Origin: Lactuca virosa
Lineage: Eukaryota; Streptophyta; Magnoliopsida; Asterales; Asteraceae
Length of the DNA stretch: 64,000 nt
Reading direction: 5' to 3'
Assembly: GCA_928212115.1 (NCBI GenBank)
Contig: CAKMRJ010005523.1
Location: 103,526,726 to 103,590,725 of the forward strand
The position numbers and the translations under genes were made by a program. Shown piece after piece: positions 9,356 through 21,484 of the stretch. How positions within the stretch are numbered: the stretch's first letter is position 1; the number at the start of each line of letters is the position of its first letter. Under the pieces are notes generated by a model, which ran no database searches, had not been told where the DNA came from, and saw only the letters and a program-made list of their open reading frames with translations.

Positions 9356-11442
9356 GTGGGAAGAGTTCTAGCCATAGGCCACGAGGAGGCGGTTGCCGAC
9401 CCCACAGTGGTCACTGGTACGTTTCTCCTCGATAACTCTTATGCATGTATACTGTTTGATAGTGGAGCGGAGAGGAGTGTCGTGAACCAAAACTTTGCTC
9501 ATTTACTTAAGCAAAAATCACGAGCACTTAAAGAACTGTTCACTGTAGAAATGGCTAATGGAAAGACGGAGAGCACTAGTAGCATAATCATAGGGTGCAC
9601 CCTAACTCTAGATAGCCATTCATTTTCGATCGACCTCATGCCGGTATCAATTAAAAGTTTCGACGTCATTATCGGTGTGGACTGGTTGAGTCTACATCGT
9701 GCCGACATCTGTGTTATGAATAGGCTGTTCGCCTTAATCTACCGTCTGGCGAAACTCTGGTCGTTTATGGCGACAAACCCGGCACGAACCTTCGTATCAT
9801 TTCGAGCATTCAAGCCCAGAAATTCTTGCGAAAGGAATGTCGCGCATTCCTTGCTCATGTGGTCGATGTGAGCCAAGAAACGAAGGACATTCAGAACATT
9901 CCAGTAGTACGCGACTTTCCCGACATCTTTCCGGAAGAACTCCCAGGATTACCTCCGCAACGTCAAGTCGAGTTCAGAATCGACTTAGTCCCAGGGGCTA
10001 CCCCAGTAGCCAAATCGCCCTATCGTCTAGCACCTGCAGAGATGCAAGAACTGTCCTGTCAACTTAACGAACTGCTCAGCAAGGGCTTTATAAGACCAAT
10101 CTTCTCACCCTGGGGAGCTCCAGTCTTGTTCGTCAAGAAGAAAGACGGATCGTTTCGTATGTGCATCGACTACAGGGAGCTCAACAAGCTAACAGTCAAA
10201 AATCGTTATCCTCTGCCTCGTATTGACGATTTGTTTGACCAACTTCAAGGGGCAAACTTCTTTTCAAAAATCGACTTAAGATCCGGATATCACCAACTAC
10301 GAGTGCTAGGGGAGGATGTTCCGAAGATAGCCTTCCGAACTCGTTATGGGCACTACGAATTCGTAGTGATGCCGTTCGGGTTAACAAACGCGCCCGCAGT
10401 ATTCATGGATTTAATGAATAGGGTGTGTCGTCCTTACTTGGATCAGTTCGGACACTTCCTGCCTATCTAAGAAACAGACAATATGGAGAAGCTTACAAGA
10501 ACCTACATTCGGGAGATTGTACGACTGCACGGTGTTCCCATATCCATTATCTCAGACAGAGATAGTAGATTCACTTCAAGGTTTTGGCAGTCGCTACAAA
10601 GTTCCCTAGGAACTAGGCTGGACATGAGTACAGCCTATCATCCACAGACCGACGGACAAAGTGAGAGGACTATCCAAACCTTGGAAGACATGTTGCGAGC
10701 CTGTGTGATCGACTTTGGGAAAGCATGGGATACTCATTTACTCCTTGTCGAATTTTCCTACAACAACAGTTATCACACAAGCATAAAGGCTGCTCCATTC
10801 GAAGCCCTCTATGGCCGAAAGTGCAGATCCCCTCTGTGCTGGGCTGAGGTGGGTGATACCCAGTTAGCTAAAGGACGAGTTCCTGACAGCACTCTCACGG
10901 GTCCGGAGATCATTCGGGAAACGACAGAGAAGATCGTTCAGATTCGTGAACGATTGAAATCCTCTAGAGACCGACAGAAAAGCTACGCAGATAAACGAAG
11001 GAAACCGTTGGAATTCCAGGTGGGCGACCGTGTTCTATTGAAGGTCTCACCCTGGAAAGGCTTGATACGCTTTGGAAAGCGTGGAAAGCTAAATCCAAGA
11101 TACATAGGGCATTTCAAGATTCTCGCTAGAATCGGCCCTGTAGCTTACAAACTTAACTTACCTCGTGAACTCAGTAACGTACATTCTACTTTTCACGTCT
11201 CGAACTTGAAAAAGTGTCTGTCCGACGAGACTCTTGTAATCCCACTCGACGAGATCAAGATCAACGAGAGCCTCAACTTCGTGGAAGAACCTGTAGAAAT
11301 CATGGACCGGGAGGTCAAGCAAACAAAGCAAAGTCGCATCCCGATAGTGAAGGTTCGCTGGAACGCCAAGCGAGGACCTGAATTCACTTGGGAGCGTGAG
11401 GATCAAATGAAATTGAAATATCCTCATCTTTTTACTTAGTTA
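9356..11442 (+). pseudogene. pol: pol of family A unit 2, RT fused to integrase by deletion
   Basis: Protease (LFDSGAERSVV, about 9450) and the N-terminal half of RT (FVKKKDGSFRMC to MNRVCRPYLDQF) are followed at 10450/10451 by integrase sequence (HFLPI). Compared with unit 1, about 1.3 kb is missing (1530-2833 there): the catalytic FMDD box, all of RNase H and the integrase zinc domain with its first catalytic Asp. A stop follows the junction. From 10483 to 11439 the rest of integrase (ISDRDSRFTSRFW, TDGQSERTIQ) and the chromodomain are open. The protease-RT border is also frameshifted near 9830. This unit could not reverse transcribe or integrate by itself. Confidence 0.9.
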
Positions 11443-11494
11443 TTTGTAATAACTTAATTGCTTAAACTCTAATTTCGGGACGAAATTCTCTCTA

Positions 11495-11506
11495 ACGGGG
11501 GGATGA
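11495..11506 (+). other. polypurine tract, family A unit 2
   Basis: AACGGGGGGATGATG directly precedes the right LTR. Confidence 0.8.
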
Positions 11507-12845
11507 TGTGACAATCCGAAATTTTTTATCTTATACACTTATTCAAAACAATGAAGGTCAGACTCGTTTTTGCTATCTTCTAGCACTATTTAGAGACAAT
11601 TAGAGTGTTTAAAACCTAGTATAATCAAGGTATGAGTCGTGGGATGAGATTTTGTGAGTGTAACACCTTGCAAATGAGCCAAACACACCAACACAAGGTG
11701 TGTGCGGCCGCACACCCGAGTGTGCGGCCACACACACATCCCAGCCGCACACTCTCACATATATATTCAACACTTAGTCATTTTGAACATTTTTTCCACT
11801 TCTTCAAGACTAGAACCCGAAATCCCCTCAAGTATCATCCAAATCTTCATCTTGTTCTTCATAAAAGTAAGTAATTCTTCCTTTTGATTTGTTGATACAC
11901 GACCCTAACTAGCAAAACCCTTTGCTTTGATCCATGAAAACATCCATCTTTAGTCAAGAACACCAAGAACACCAAGAACACAAAGAACACCAAGAACACA
12001 CACTAGTTTTGGACCTTAAACACCCTTTCAAGCCTCTATAACGTGTATACACTTATCACAACTTGTTATATGCTAAGAACACTTGATGATATACTAGAAA
12101 AACACGATTTTATCATCTTCATAAAGGGTGTGCGGCCGCACACACCATGTGTAGCCGCACACACACTTTTTAGGTCCAAAAATGGCAACGAACTCCATAT
12201 AAGGCTAAAGCATGAAGTAAGAAACCTTCCTAGATGAGTCCTAAAGCCTTAAAATACATTTTGGCACATTTCATAGGGAGTGTGCGGCCGCACACACACC
12301 CTGGCCGCACACCCTGGCCGCACACACACAAATATTGTGCATTTTGACCGTACACTACCTTGTATAGCCATATACCCCTTATATACAACCATAGGTGTTG
12401 GTAACACTTAATTCTAAGTGTTTTTATGTCCTTAAGGCGTGTCCCTATCACTTTTAGTGGTTATATACATTGAATGTATTCATATATGTGTAATTATATG
12501 TTAAATAGGATTCGTTTGTGCTCAAGACTCCAATTGACACCCAACAATCCTATATCGATCTTTCATTCGAGTTACTCACTACAGGTGAATTCATACCCCT
12601 TAATCAACCTTTTAATTGATTTTAAATGCTTTTACGTGGGGGGAATACAAGTTGAACTATTATAGTTATTATATCAATCACATGTGATTAATAACTACCA
12701 AACAAGTGGATTTCCTTACTTTTCAAACTCTATTATCAAACAAACTACTTCAAACTGTTTTACAAACACTTTTGCCTGTCGAATACTTTCTATTCAAACT
12801 CTTTTAAACTTATACTTTGTCAAATGTGTATCTATATAGATATAG

Positions 12846-12967
12846 TTATATAAGTAAGATTGAAAGGACTTAGGACTGATAGCTCGCCTTGCTTCCTGTT
12901 CCTTGTTTGGTTGTGGACTTAGGGTATCGGTTATTTGTCCGAAGGTCATTTGAATCTTAGTTATATA
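12846..12967 (+). other. structured RNA module 2, family A right LTR
   Basis: Outer arms at 12847-12861 and 12953-12967. Inner arms ACTGATA (12875-12881) and TATCGGT (12925-12931) pair with one G-T wobble, better than in the middle LTR. The apical TTCCTTGTTTGGTTGTGG segment is intact. Confidence 0.6.
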
Positions 12968-13444
12968 TTATGTATATGTGTATAGATATAAAAGTTCCTT
13001 CATTCTGTTCAATATCTTTGGGTAGCAAAGGTATACAAACATGTTCATACATACAAACAACATTACTAGTAAACTATAATAGGTATAGTTTAGGAAGTTA
13101 CAATACTATTACTAGAACAGTGAAGCATACAATGAGTCAGTTCATACATGAGTCAATACATTCAGATAGAGAATACTATGACGAGAAACAAACAATAACA
13201 TACAGAGAGAACATACATACATACTAGACAGAGAGAGAACATATAATACAGCTACTACATACTATACATTATACAAGAGAACACACTATTATGAGAAACA
13301 GAGAGAACATACGTACATACTAGATAGGGAGAGAACATACAATACAGCTAGTACACATAATTCATATATAAGAACATTACAACAGTTATGTGAGCCACGT
13401 AACGGGGCATGGCATCACCTGTCATGGCTCGTTTTGTATCCAGA

Positions 13445-13582
13445 ATCTCCTTAAGTTGAGAGCGTTGAGTTTGTGTATAGATCTATACTGGATTGACTAT
13501 CCTACACCTTGCTGCTCGCTACAGTGGGACTTGCAAGTCTACAGGTGCCAAACGTCATTTCTTCCAACGTCTTACATCGTCG
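13445..13582 (+). other. structured RNA module 1, family A right LTR
   Basis: H2 is better here (GTATAGATCTATAC is a full palindrome); H1 has one mismatch (TCTCC/TGAGA); H4 GACTTGCAAGTC is unchanged; H5 AACG pairs with CGTC through one wobble. Confidence 0.6.
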
Positions 13583-14255
13583 TGTTTCTAGTCGGTAGTA
13601 TGGTACAGGCCGATCACATGGTACTTTAAATAACAATTGGTTTAAAGTAGTTAGTAGCAGTAGTTACTTAATACAACACTACAGTACTATTTTATTTCCC
13701 CATTGCATTCACTTTGTGATCTTCACAAAATGAACAGTAATGTAAAAACTATATTTTTGGTTAATTATAGTCAGATTTGGGAAAATACATACTCTTAAAA
13801 TAGACACACACACAAACACTAGATGCCTTGGTAGAAGGCTACTTTTAGTAGAAAACATAGGGTTTTCTAGGAGAGTTCAAACAATTACAAACATTTTACA
13901 AACTTATACACTACATACTTACAAACACTTTAATACAAACAATGACACTAAAATACTTATGATCTCACCAGCTTTAAAGCTGATAAACTCTTTCAAAATA
14001 ACTTGTATTCTCAGGTCACCAGTAGACAGGTACCAGTGCCAGGTTTGAGAAGATGGAGCTCGTTCAAGACTCATCTTTTATTTTGATTCATATTTTTGGT
14101 GTCTATTAAACTTGACAGAACACACTTGTATTAAATTATATTATTAATGCAATGGATGATGTTGTTGCTTGTTTACTACTATACATTGTTGTGATACTGT
14201 ACATGACGTCCTCCACCCCCGAACGATTCCGCCGTTTCGGTTTTGGGGTGTGACA

Positions 14256-14445
14256 CATCCCATGCAAAAACTACGTTAAGTTGACAGGTTTTTCTAAAGT
14301 GTTACCCTCTCCATTCTTTCCCAATAACTTGGGTTGCCAATTTTTTCTTGATGATCCTTTCACTCTTTTTCCTCCTCTTAACCTGGGGAATTACAACATT
14401 ACCCCTCTCCCTTGTCACTTGTGTAGTCCCACTCTCCCTAATACC
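14256..14445. other. 3' flank of the MULE gene
   Basis: Unique-looking sequence between the family A LTR end and the MULE stop codon. It may hold the MULE 3' UTR. I see no terminal inverted repeat or ORF of interest. Confidence 0.35.
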
Positions 14446-14752
14446 TTATGTATCCCCACATTTCATTCTTGTCCTACTTCCACTTGCCACTTCTACAACC
14501 ATTTTCTTCACATTTTCACCCTATTAAATGAAACATAATTAATAACAAATTAAAAAATTAAAAAATAAGAGTTTGTATATACCTTTGTTGTCTTAGTCCT
14601 CTTAACCCTACTACCATGTGTATCCCTACCATCCATTCCTGTCCTACTACCACTTGCCACTTCTACACTCATTTTCTTCACATTTTCACCCTTTTAAATG
14701 AAACGTAATTAATAACAAATAAAAAAATAATAAATAAGAATTTTTATTTACC
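14446..14752 (-). repeat. tandem duplication of the last MULE exon with its intron
   Basis: Two units about 170 bp apart: ATTTTCTTCACATTTTCACC occurs at 14501 and 14671. Each unit contains an acceptor (CATTTAAAAG or CATTTAATAG on the minus strand) and an exon beginning GENVKKM. The upstream copy ends in a donor AAAG|GTATAT; the last copy ends by a TAA (14446-14448) instead. Confidence 0.7.
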
Positions 14753-16462
14753 TTTGGTGCCTTAGTCCTATTAACCCTAGTTGTTAACTTGTTTGGTCTT
14801 GACCTATCAACATTTGGACATGTCTTCTTATTATATCCTTCCACTTTGCACAAACTACATGATATCTTCTTACCCTTCTTAGAAACTCTATGCTTTCCAC
14901 CCTTTTCACTCACATCTCTAACTCTTTTAGTTTTTTGCCTACCAGGCATCCTTCTATTCTTGGGGGGTAAAGGTGGAATGTAATTAGTTTCAGGCCACAT
15001 CTTGCTTCCATTCATTGGACAAATTTTGGACTGGTAGGTCTTCATATACATTGCTCTAACAAAATAAGGATCCACATATTTCTCCACATCTTTATTGAGG
15101 TAGCTAATGGCAGACACAGAATGAACACACCCATAACCATTAAGTAGCCACATCCTGCATGAACATGTCCTCATGTCTAAATCAACATCATATGCCTCAC
15201 TTCTTGACCTAGTCTCAAACTGGTTGAGTCCACTTGGCAATACCTCCCAAAACCTTTGATTAAGCTTTAACTCATTCAACCTCAGCCTTATTTCATATGA
15301 AACATCACTTGACCATCCATTAAGTTTTGCTGTGAACAGCTTGTTCATCATATACATTCTCAATTCTTCAAGCATTGTGATGATAGGTTTCTTCCTGGCT
15401 TCAACTATGACTACATTGAAACTTTCACATCCTCTATTCTCCATACTAGAGCAACATCTACCAACTTGATAGTAAGCTCTTAACCATGTTCTAGGGTCCT
15501 TCTCTATCAAGTAGTTACTTGCCTCTGGACTCATAAGCTTAATATCCTTCATTATTTCCTTGAAAGATTGTTCTATTGTTGCATTAAATGCAGACCAAAA
15601 CTTGTTAACAAACTGTGCCCCTAGAAACTTTTTATTGAATTTGGCCACAATGTGCCTTGCACATTGCCTATGCTCAGCTTGTGGTAATAATTCTTTGACA
15701 GCTTCCATAAGACCCTATAGCAACATACAAGTAGTTAGAAATGAATTGGGTAATATACTTTGTGAAAGAGAAATAATAAAATGTTTTTCTTACTTTGTGT
15801 TGGTCTGACATAAAAGTTAAACCTTGTCCCATACCAAGATTGATATCATCACTTAACAATGACAGAAACCATTTCCAGTTTTCCTTGTTTTCAACACATA
15901 CCACTGCCCAGGCAATTGGGTATATTTGGTCCCCAACATCTCTCTCCACAACACAAAGCAACTCACCAGTAACATACCCTTTCAAAAAGCAACCATCAAT
16001 TCCAATCACCTTCCTGCACCCTTCTAACCACCCATTCTTTACACCATCAAAACAAACATAATACTTACTAAAGTGATTAGTTCTATCTGGCATTGTAAGA
16101 ACATCCATGCTGACTGTTGAACCAGGGTTGGATCTTCTAATTTCCTCTCCATAAAACCAGAGCTTAGCATAATGCTCAATAAGAGTACCTTCAACATCGA
16201 TAAACACTTGATAATCCATTTTGTTAGTTATTACCCTAAGACCATTTGCTATAGTGAGATCATGTGCTGAGTAATAAAGTTTCTCAAAAGGTTCTCCAAC
16301 AAATCTTTCTAGAAATTCACAACACCCATGTAAATCCATTCCAGAGAAATCATGATCAGTAAACATGAACGTTTCACCTCCAGTGTATCTATGTGGGTGT
16401 CTTGTAAAAACACCGTTATAGTGTAAATGCACTTTCAAGAAAATAAGGTCTGGGTACGCCAT
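14446..16462 (-). CDS. MULE (Mutator-like) transposase, four exons
   Basis: Predicted exons on the minus strand: 16462-15794, 15714-14752, 14690-14583, 14520-14446. All introns are GT-AG and phase 0, giving about 604 codons without a stop. Exon 1 starts with a PB1-like domain (IFLKVHLHYNGVF), then EEIRRSNPGS and the first catalytic motif GIDGCFLKG. The intron 15715-15793 falls within DQHK|GLMEA; the second Asp is in FMSDQHK, the acidic ESFN motif in exon 2. A SWIM zinc finger (CSCRMWLLNGYGCVH) and a knuckle (CSLCKVEGYNKKTCP, usual His replaced by Tyr) follow. The MuDR-type DNA-binding region normally found between PB1-like and catalytic parts is missing, so the protein is short. Exons 3 and 4 are duplicates. 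A DNA-transposon enzyme is most likely; domestication is possible but untested. No terminal inverted repeats were identified. Confidence 0.82.
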
Positions 16463-18558
16463 GAACTTTAACTAGAAAAGAACCAGATGAACTTTAACTA
16501 TAAAAGAACCCTAGACGAGAGAAAACTTACAGAAATGGGAGAGAAAAGCCCTAGAATCTTGAACACTTCAACACGATTTTGATAACCGACTGGAGTAAAG
16601 CCATTTTTTCAATAGTTATACCAAGGCGTTGACATGTCATTGATAAGATGCCATTTAATTGAAGAAATCTAAAATCTAAAAGCCATGCCACATTTAATTA
16701 CCGGGTAACCAGTTTTAATGGTATAAACGACAAGTAATTTGTCACTTTAGTGAGGTAAGAGGTATGAAAATTAGTTGAAGAACCTTTTAAAACCAAACGG
16801 AAAACATCATTGTGTTTCTATGTCAATAACCCTAATTTAAAAGCACATGTGTGAAGTTATTACAAAACTATTTCTTTTTTACTATTCTTTTTAATTTTCT
16901 CTTAAAGTGAATGAGTTTTCTAACTAGTATATATGTTTGTTATAAGGAACTACACATAAATTGTTTTTAGTTGAGGAAATTAATTGTAGACAAGGATTAA
17001 ATCGATTAAGAAACTAATAGTTATTTTATTTTGAAACTTGAAGTAAAAATGCATAAATATATAAAATATATACCAAAATACATAAAAATATTTAAAAATA
17101 TATGTAAATACATAAAAATATGTTTATATGTTTAAAAATATATAAAAATAAATAAATAAAACTATATAAAAAACTTAAAAATATATAAATAAGTAAAAAT
17201 ATATAAAAATGTAAAAACTATTTAAAAACTACATATAAATATGTAAAAAAATACGTTTATACATTATATATAAATTTTGAAGAAATCTATAGAAAAATCT
17301 CATTATTTTAGGAAAATTAAAAATTAAGTCTCATTAATTGCTGAACATGTTAAAATAGCTAAAATAAATAAATTAGATAGTTTTTTAGACTTTTCTATTA
17401 AGAAAGAACCTTTAAAGATTTTATTATTAATTTTTCTAAAATAATAAAATCTTTCGGCGGATAAATTTTAAGAAAAACCAACTTGTATTCATGAATGAAA
17501 GCAAAAATATTTTTAATAGAATAATAAAAGATTAGAGATTTAAAAATTATGTCTGGTGTATTTCTTTATACACAGGACATTTGTATAAAGATATAATATA
17601 TTTTTTTCTATAACCACATGTTTGATGATAAGGTTTTTAGACTTTTTGAGAACTTTTAACAGTTTTTTCAAACTTGAACTTTTAGCTGTTAAAAAGAAAC
17701 TATAAATAAAAATAAAACTTCGTCGTCTTAGAGTACAATTTGCAGTTTTTATTTTAGAACAAAAAATTTGTAATCTAGAAACTTGTTGAACCAACATTTA
17801 AAGAAAATCTCATGCCTATTATCACGAAATTAGGAGGCTGCCTTTAAAAACTCATGTATTATCTTATATAATTTCACAATATTGAAAAGCTTAGACATTT
17901 TTTTTGACAAACTTTACTAAACAAATAAAAAAAAATATAACTTTCAGCTCCAAATAAAAATTATAACTTTCAATTTTTAAAAACTATATTTACCCAAAAT
18001 AGCCAAAGACTTTTGGGTGTCACTTTCGGTTATACCACCCTCTTTGATAAAAAAATGTAATGACTTTTTACTCATTAAAAGTCTTGGATCCTTTTCATAT
18101 CATGTGAATTGAATTTTAGAAGTATTTGTCTATTTGATAAAGTTTGAAATTGAATTTTACATCTTAATCCTAGAAAATGATATTATTTTTGTAAATAAAT
18201 AGGTAATTATTTTTATAATCATTTTGAAAAAAAGGTCGTAATTGATGATTTAGAAAACAATTTGTGAGTATATGATGATTCAAATGGTTAGAAGTATTTT
18301 TACAATAATTGTTTCAATATAATGAGTTAAGTTCCATAAGTTAAATTTTATATTGTTTTATATTTAATTTGATTTATTACCCCCTTAGGCCAGACGAAGT
18401 GGACTCGAGGAGCTCAACAAGTTCCAACGTGTATTCGATGTACACTATTCCTCCAACTCGGCATGCCGAGTGGGGAGGGTTAATTTGGCAACCTAGTGTA
18501 GATGAGAGAGTGTAATTAAAATTTTCTTTATCACTTTAAAAGAATACCACATTTTCAT
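16463..18558. other. AT-rich spacer 5' of the MULE gene
   Basis: About 2.1 kb, strongly AT-rich, with no credible ORF. The first ~140 bp upstream of 16462 may be promoter/leader of the MULE gene. From 16828 a 0.7 kb repeat begins (separate entry). 17522-18558 contains only short A/T runs; a slightly GC-richer patch at 18385-18500 has no recognisable feature. Confidence 0.5.
16828..17521 (+). repeat. AT-rich 0.7 kb repeat, copy 1
   Basis: Direct counterpart of 24512-25221: both start at TTTAAAAGCACATG, share CTCTTAAAGTGAATGAG, the ATAAAAATA-rich middle and TCTTTCGGC, and end at GCAAAAATATTTTTAATAGAA. Copy 1 continues into other AT-rich DNA while copy 2 is cut by LTR X. Family unknown; no terminal repeats recognised. 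Confidence 0.75.
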
Positions 18559-20420
18559 TGTAACATCCATAAAAATCACAAGAATTTAAACTTTTTAAAA
18601 CAACCCCAAATCATAGAATGTTTACAAAGTCATTGTTTTCATAGTATTGTTCCATATCAGAGTATCCCATAGATCAAAAGTACATAAAACAGAGGATGTG
18701 TGTGGTCACGCTTTCGACTTCTCGCGATCATCCGAAGTACCTGAAACCACAACTAAAAAACAGTAAGCCAAAGCTTAGTAAGTTCCTGAAAAGTACCAAC
18801 ATTTAAACATATAACATATATAACAGAATGTCAGATCCAATCAACCATCGTGTTGGAATACCTCGATCCAATCAACCATCGGCTTGGAATGCCAACATAC
18901 TATGGGCACAGTCAACCATCGGGTTGGAATACCCGATGTCCAATTAACCTCCGGGTCTAGTCATCCTCAGGATGGAATACCCCAGGTTGGAATGCAATTA
19001 TACAACAGGTCTAGTCATCCTCGGGATGGAATACCCTCAAGCCCAATCAACCATCGGGTTGGAATGCCCCCAGTCTGTTGGCTCACGCAGAAAGCAGTAA
19101 AGCCTCAACAACCCATCAAATATGTGCACATATAATAGAAAAACATGTAATCAGTTGACAGACAAGCAAACAGATCTACAAATCACTAAGCATATCATCG
19201 TCCTATCTACATGGATACCGATCTAACATATCATTATGACATGATAACATACTATCACATAACAAGATATCTAATCCAATGGGTCGGCCTTGGTGCCTTC
19301 GACCTGTAAGTACAATGAGGAAGACTTACTCACAGACTGGACAAAAGCTGATGAGGTCTCGACTCCGAATCTCAGCTCTAACCATGACCTGTTCAACTAA
19401 ATGACCAGTCATAATCAAAATCTCAAAATACGCTTAGGTCAAACTTGGTCAAAGTCAAAGTCAAACTGGTCAAATCAACTGAGTCAACCCAGCCGAGTCA
19501 CCATAGAGTGAGTACTCAGGGCGTACTCCAAATGTACGCTTGGCGTACTCGAATGTTGACCACCATTGGGGTGCTTGACCTCGTACGTGGGGCGTACTCC
19601 AGGTATACAGGGCGTACTCCCAGAAGCCGAAAATCTCAATAAGAGCTTAATGGCTTAAGCTCTTACGTCCATCTTTCAGATCCATGGCTAAAATACCCTC
19701 ATGAATGATAAAGTTTCCAACTTTATGACTTTGCATGTCCATCAAGTGTTTAACTCAACTTCTTAATCCATTAAGACCTTCTAAATGATGCATAGAGCAA
19801 AACCAGCCATTTGGAACCCATTTTTATGACTTAATACCCATCCAAAGGTCTGAAAGGACAACTTAATGGGTCAAAAACATGCTATGTTCATGAATCTCCA
19901 CAATTTGAAAAAAGGACCAAAAATCATTCCAACACAAGATCTAAGTTAAACTTCACCAAATTCAGAACTTGATACCTCAAAATGGTGCCAAAAGGTAGTG
20001 TGATCCTGGATCTAAAGAGCTTCACTCCTCCAAGGTGGTCTCTCCTTACTTCCTTTTTCTTCAAAAAGCACAAAACATACACTCTCAAGCTTAGAAATGC
20101 TTTACAAGATGGATTAGGGTTGCAAAAACGTATCAAGAGGATGGAGGTTGATGAGGTGAGAAGCTCTACACTTCTATCAAATCACTCTTGCCTTAAAATT
20201 TTCCAAACTTAAATCCAAAATTCTTAAAAGGCCCAAAACCGACATTTTACGATTATACCCTTGGTCTTCAAAACGCACACCGAACTCCCGGATCACCCAT
20301 TCTACATTATCTACACCCAAAGAGGCCTAAATCTCTGCTTCCCCAAGGCCTAAATCCTTATAACAACTGATCTTCGGGTCACAACCCCGAATTAGGAAAC
20401 GATTCAGAACATGGTGTTCA
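18559..20420 (-). repeat. D-like Ty3 LTR, minus strand, apparently complete
   Basis: On the minus strand it starts TGAACACCATGTTCTGAATCG, like the D LTR start TGTAACATCATGTTTTGAATCG, and ends GGATGTTACA. Length 1862 bp compared with 1914-1991 bp for D. It has GTACGC...GCGTAC palindromes (19505-19625) and an array of CAACC/GGTTG and CATCC/GGATG hairpins (18840-19080). No primer site follows its 3' end (left of 18559) and no target duplication is seen (TTCAT against GTACG), so it is a solo or rearranged LTR. Confidence 0.75.
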
Positions 20421-21481
20421 GTACGTTGCACGTACGTGGTCAACAACCTGCTTTTTGGTCAAGCCCCTAGTACGGCGTACGTACAAGCTGAGTACGCTGG
20501 GTGTAATCAACTAAGTTGACTCAGTTGACTTCTTTGACTTTCGACTTTGACTAGGATTTGACCTAAGGGTATTTTGGGCATTTTGAGTTGTAGTTGAGAT
20601 TGGTCACTATTTGATGTATAGGTGACCGGTAAAGTTGATATTCAGAGTAGTGTCCTGTTCATCTATCTTTTTAGACTGCGAAGTGAGTTTTCCTCACTGT
20701 ACTGTGGGTCGACGGCACCAATATCGGCACACTAGGTTATGTATCCAAGTATATATTATGTTTGTTTTGATGTGGTGATATTTTAGATATGTATCCTAGT
20801 ATATAGAATGTTTTTATGTTATAGTGATCTGTTAGATCTGCCTTCTAGTATATAGGATGTTGCTATGCGGTAGTGATCTATAGATCTTCCTGATCTTCCT
20901 GCTGATTGATTATGTGTTTATCTATTGTTTATGTCGACATAGTATGTTCTAGGTTGAGGCTTTACTGCTATGTGCATGATCCAATAGACCGAGGGTAACC
21001 CAACCTAATAGTTATGGACCCGAGGGTGTTCAAGTCCGATAACTGAATGGGACCGTCACATATTTGTATTCCAGTCCGATGATTAATTGGGTTTATCACA
21101 TGTTGGCATTCCAATCCGATTACTGATTGGGTCAGGGGTAATCTAGCATGATGACTTTGACCCGTGGGTATTCCATTCCGATGACTGAGTGGACCCAACA
21201 TGCATGATTGTATATGTTATCTGTTGTGTGGTGGTACTTTGAGGGAACTCACTAAGCTTTGACTTACATTTTTAGTTTATTGTTTCAGGTAGTTCATATG
21301 ACTGTGGCAAGGCGAAGGTCTAATCGTACACATCCTTCGATGACATGTTTGGGATTTATGTTATATTGATCGTGGGGTTATTTATATTTTATAATTGGTT
21401 TTATTATGGGCTTTGTTTGAAAACAATGGTTTCTTTTGATTTGAAAATGAAAATTTTTATTGTGATTTTGGGATGTTATAA
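20421..21481 (+). repeat. D-like Ty3 LTR, plus strand, 5'-truncated
   Basis: It begins within a GTACG palindrome cluster and runs to GGGATGTTATA. It matches the reverse complement of 18559-19620: the GTTGACTCAGTTGACTT stretch, the CGACGGCACC block, hairpin array 20970-21190, GGGAACTCACTAAGCTTTG and TTGTTTCAG acceptor-like site. It meets the minus-strand LTR exactly head to head at 20420/20421. Confidence 0.75.
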
Positions 21482-21484
21482 GTT

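Larger units (their letters stand above)
1..14255 (+). mobile_element. Ty3/gypsy (Tekay/Del-like) family A, tandem LTR-sharing composite
   Basis: The order is internal region (1-3815), LTR (3816-6490), internal region (6491-11506), LTR (11507-14255). The middle LTR serves as 3' LTR of the first unit and 5' LTR of the second. Both LTRs begin TGTGACA and end GTGTGACA. The gag-pol order is zinc knuckles, protease, RT, RNase H, integrase, C-terminal chromodomain, which is typical of chromoviruses; the final TWEREDQMKLKYPHLF motif fits Tekay/Del. Such tandem units usually arise by unequal recombination between LTRs of one element or two neighbours. The target duplication cannot be checked because the left end lies outside the window; the base run after the right LTR is CATCC. 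Confidence 0.93.
11507..14255 (+). repeat. right LTR of family A
   Basis: 2749 bp, TGTGACA...GTGTGACA. It carries the same parts as the middle LTR: palindromes 11699-11750, TATA near 11758-11767, donor CAG|GTGAATTCATACCCC at 12584/12585 (one base different from the middle LTR), module 2 at 12846-12967, module 1 at 13445-13582, acceptor CTTGTATTCTCAG ending 14014, U5 hairpin 14215-14249. It has an extra repeat of CAAGAACACC units near 11960-12000. No internal region follows, so this is the 3' end of the composite. Confidence 0.92.

Noticed and set aside
18840..19135. Short plus-strand ORF with HP(Q/R)DG repeats
   Set aside because: It lies on the non-coding strand of an LTR hairpin array; repeats reflect the DNA hairpins.
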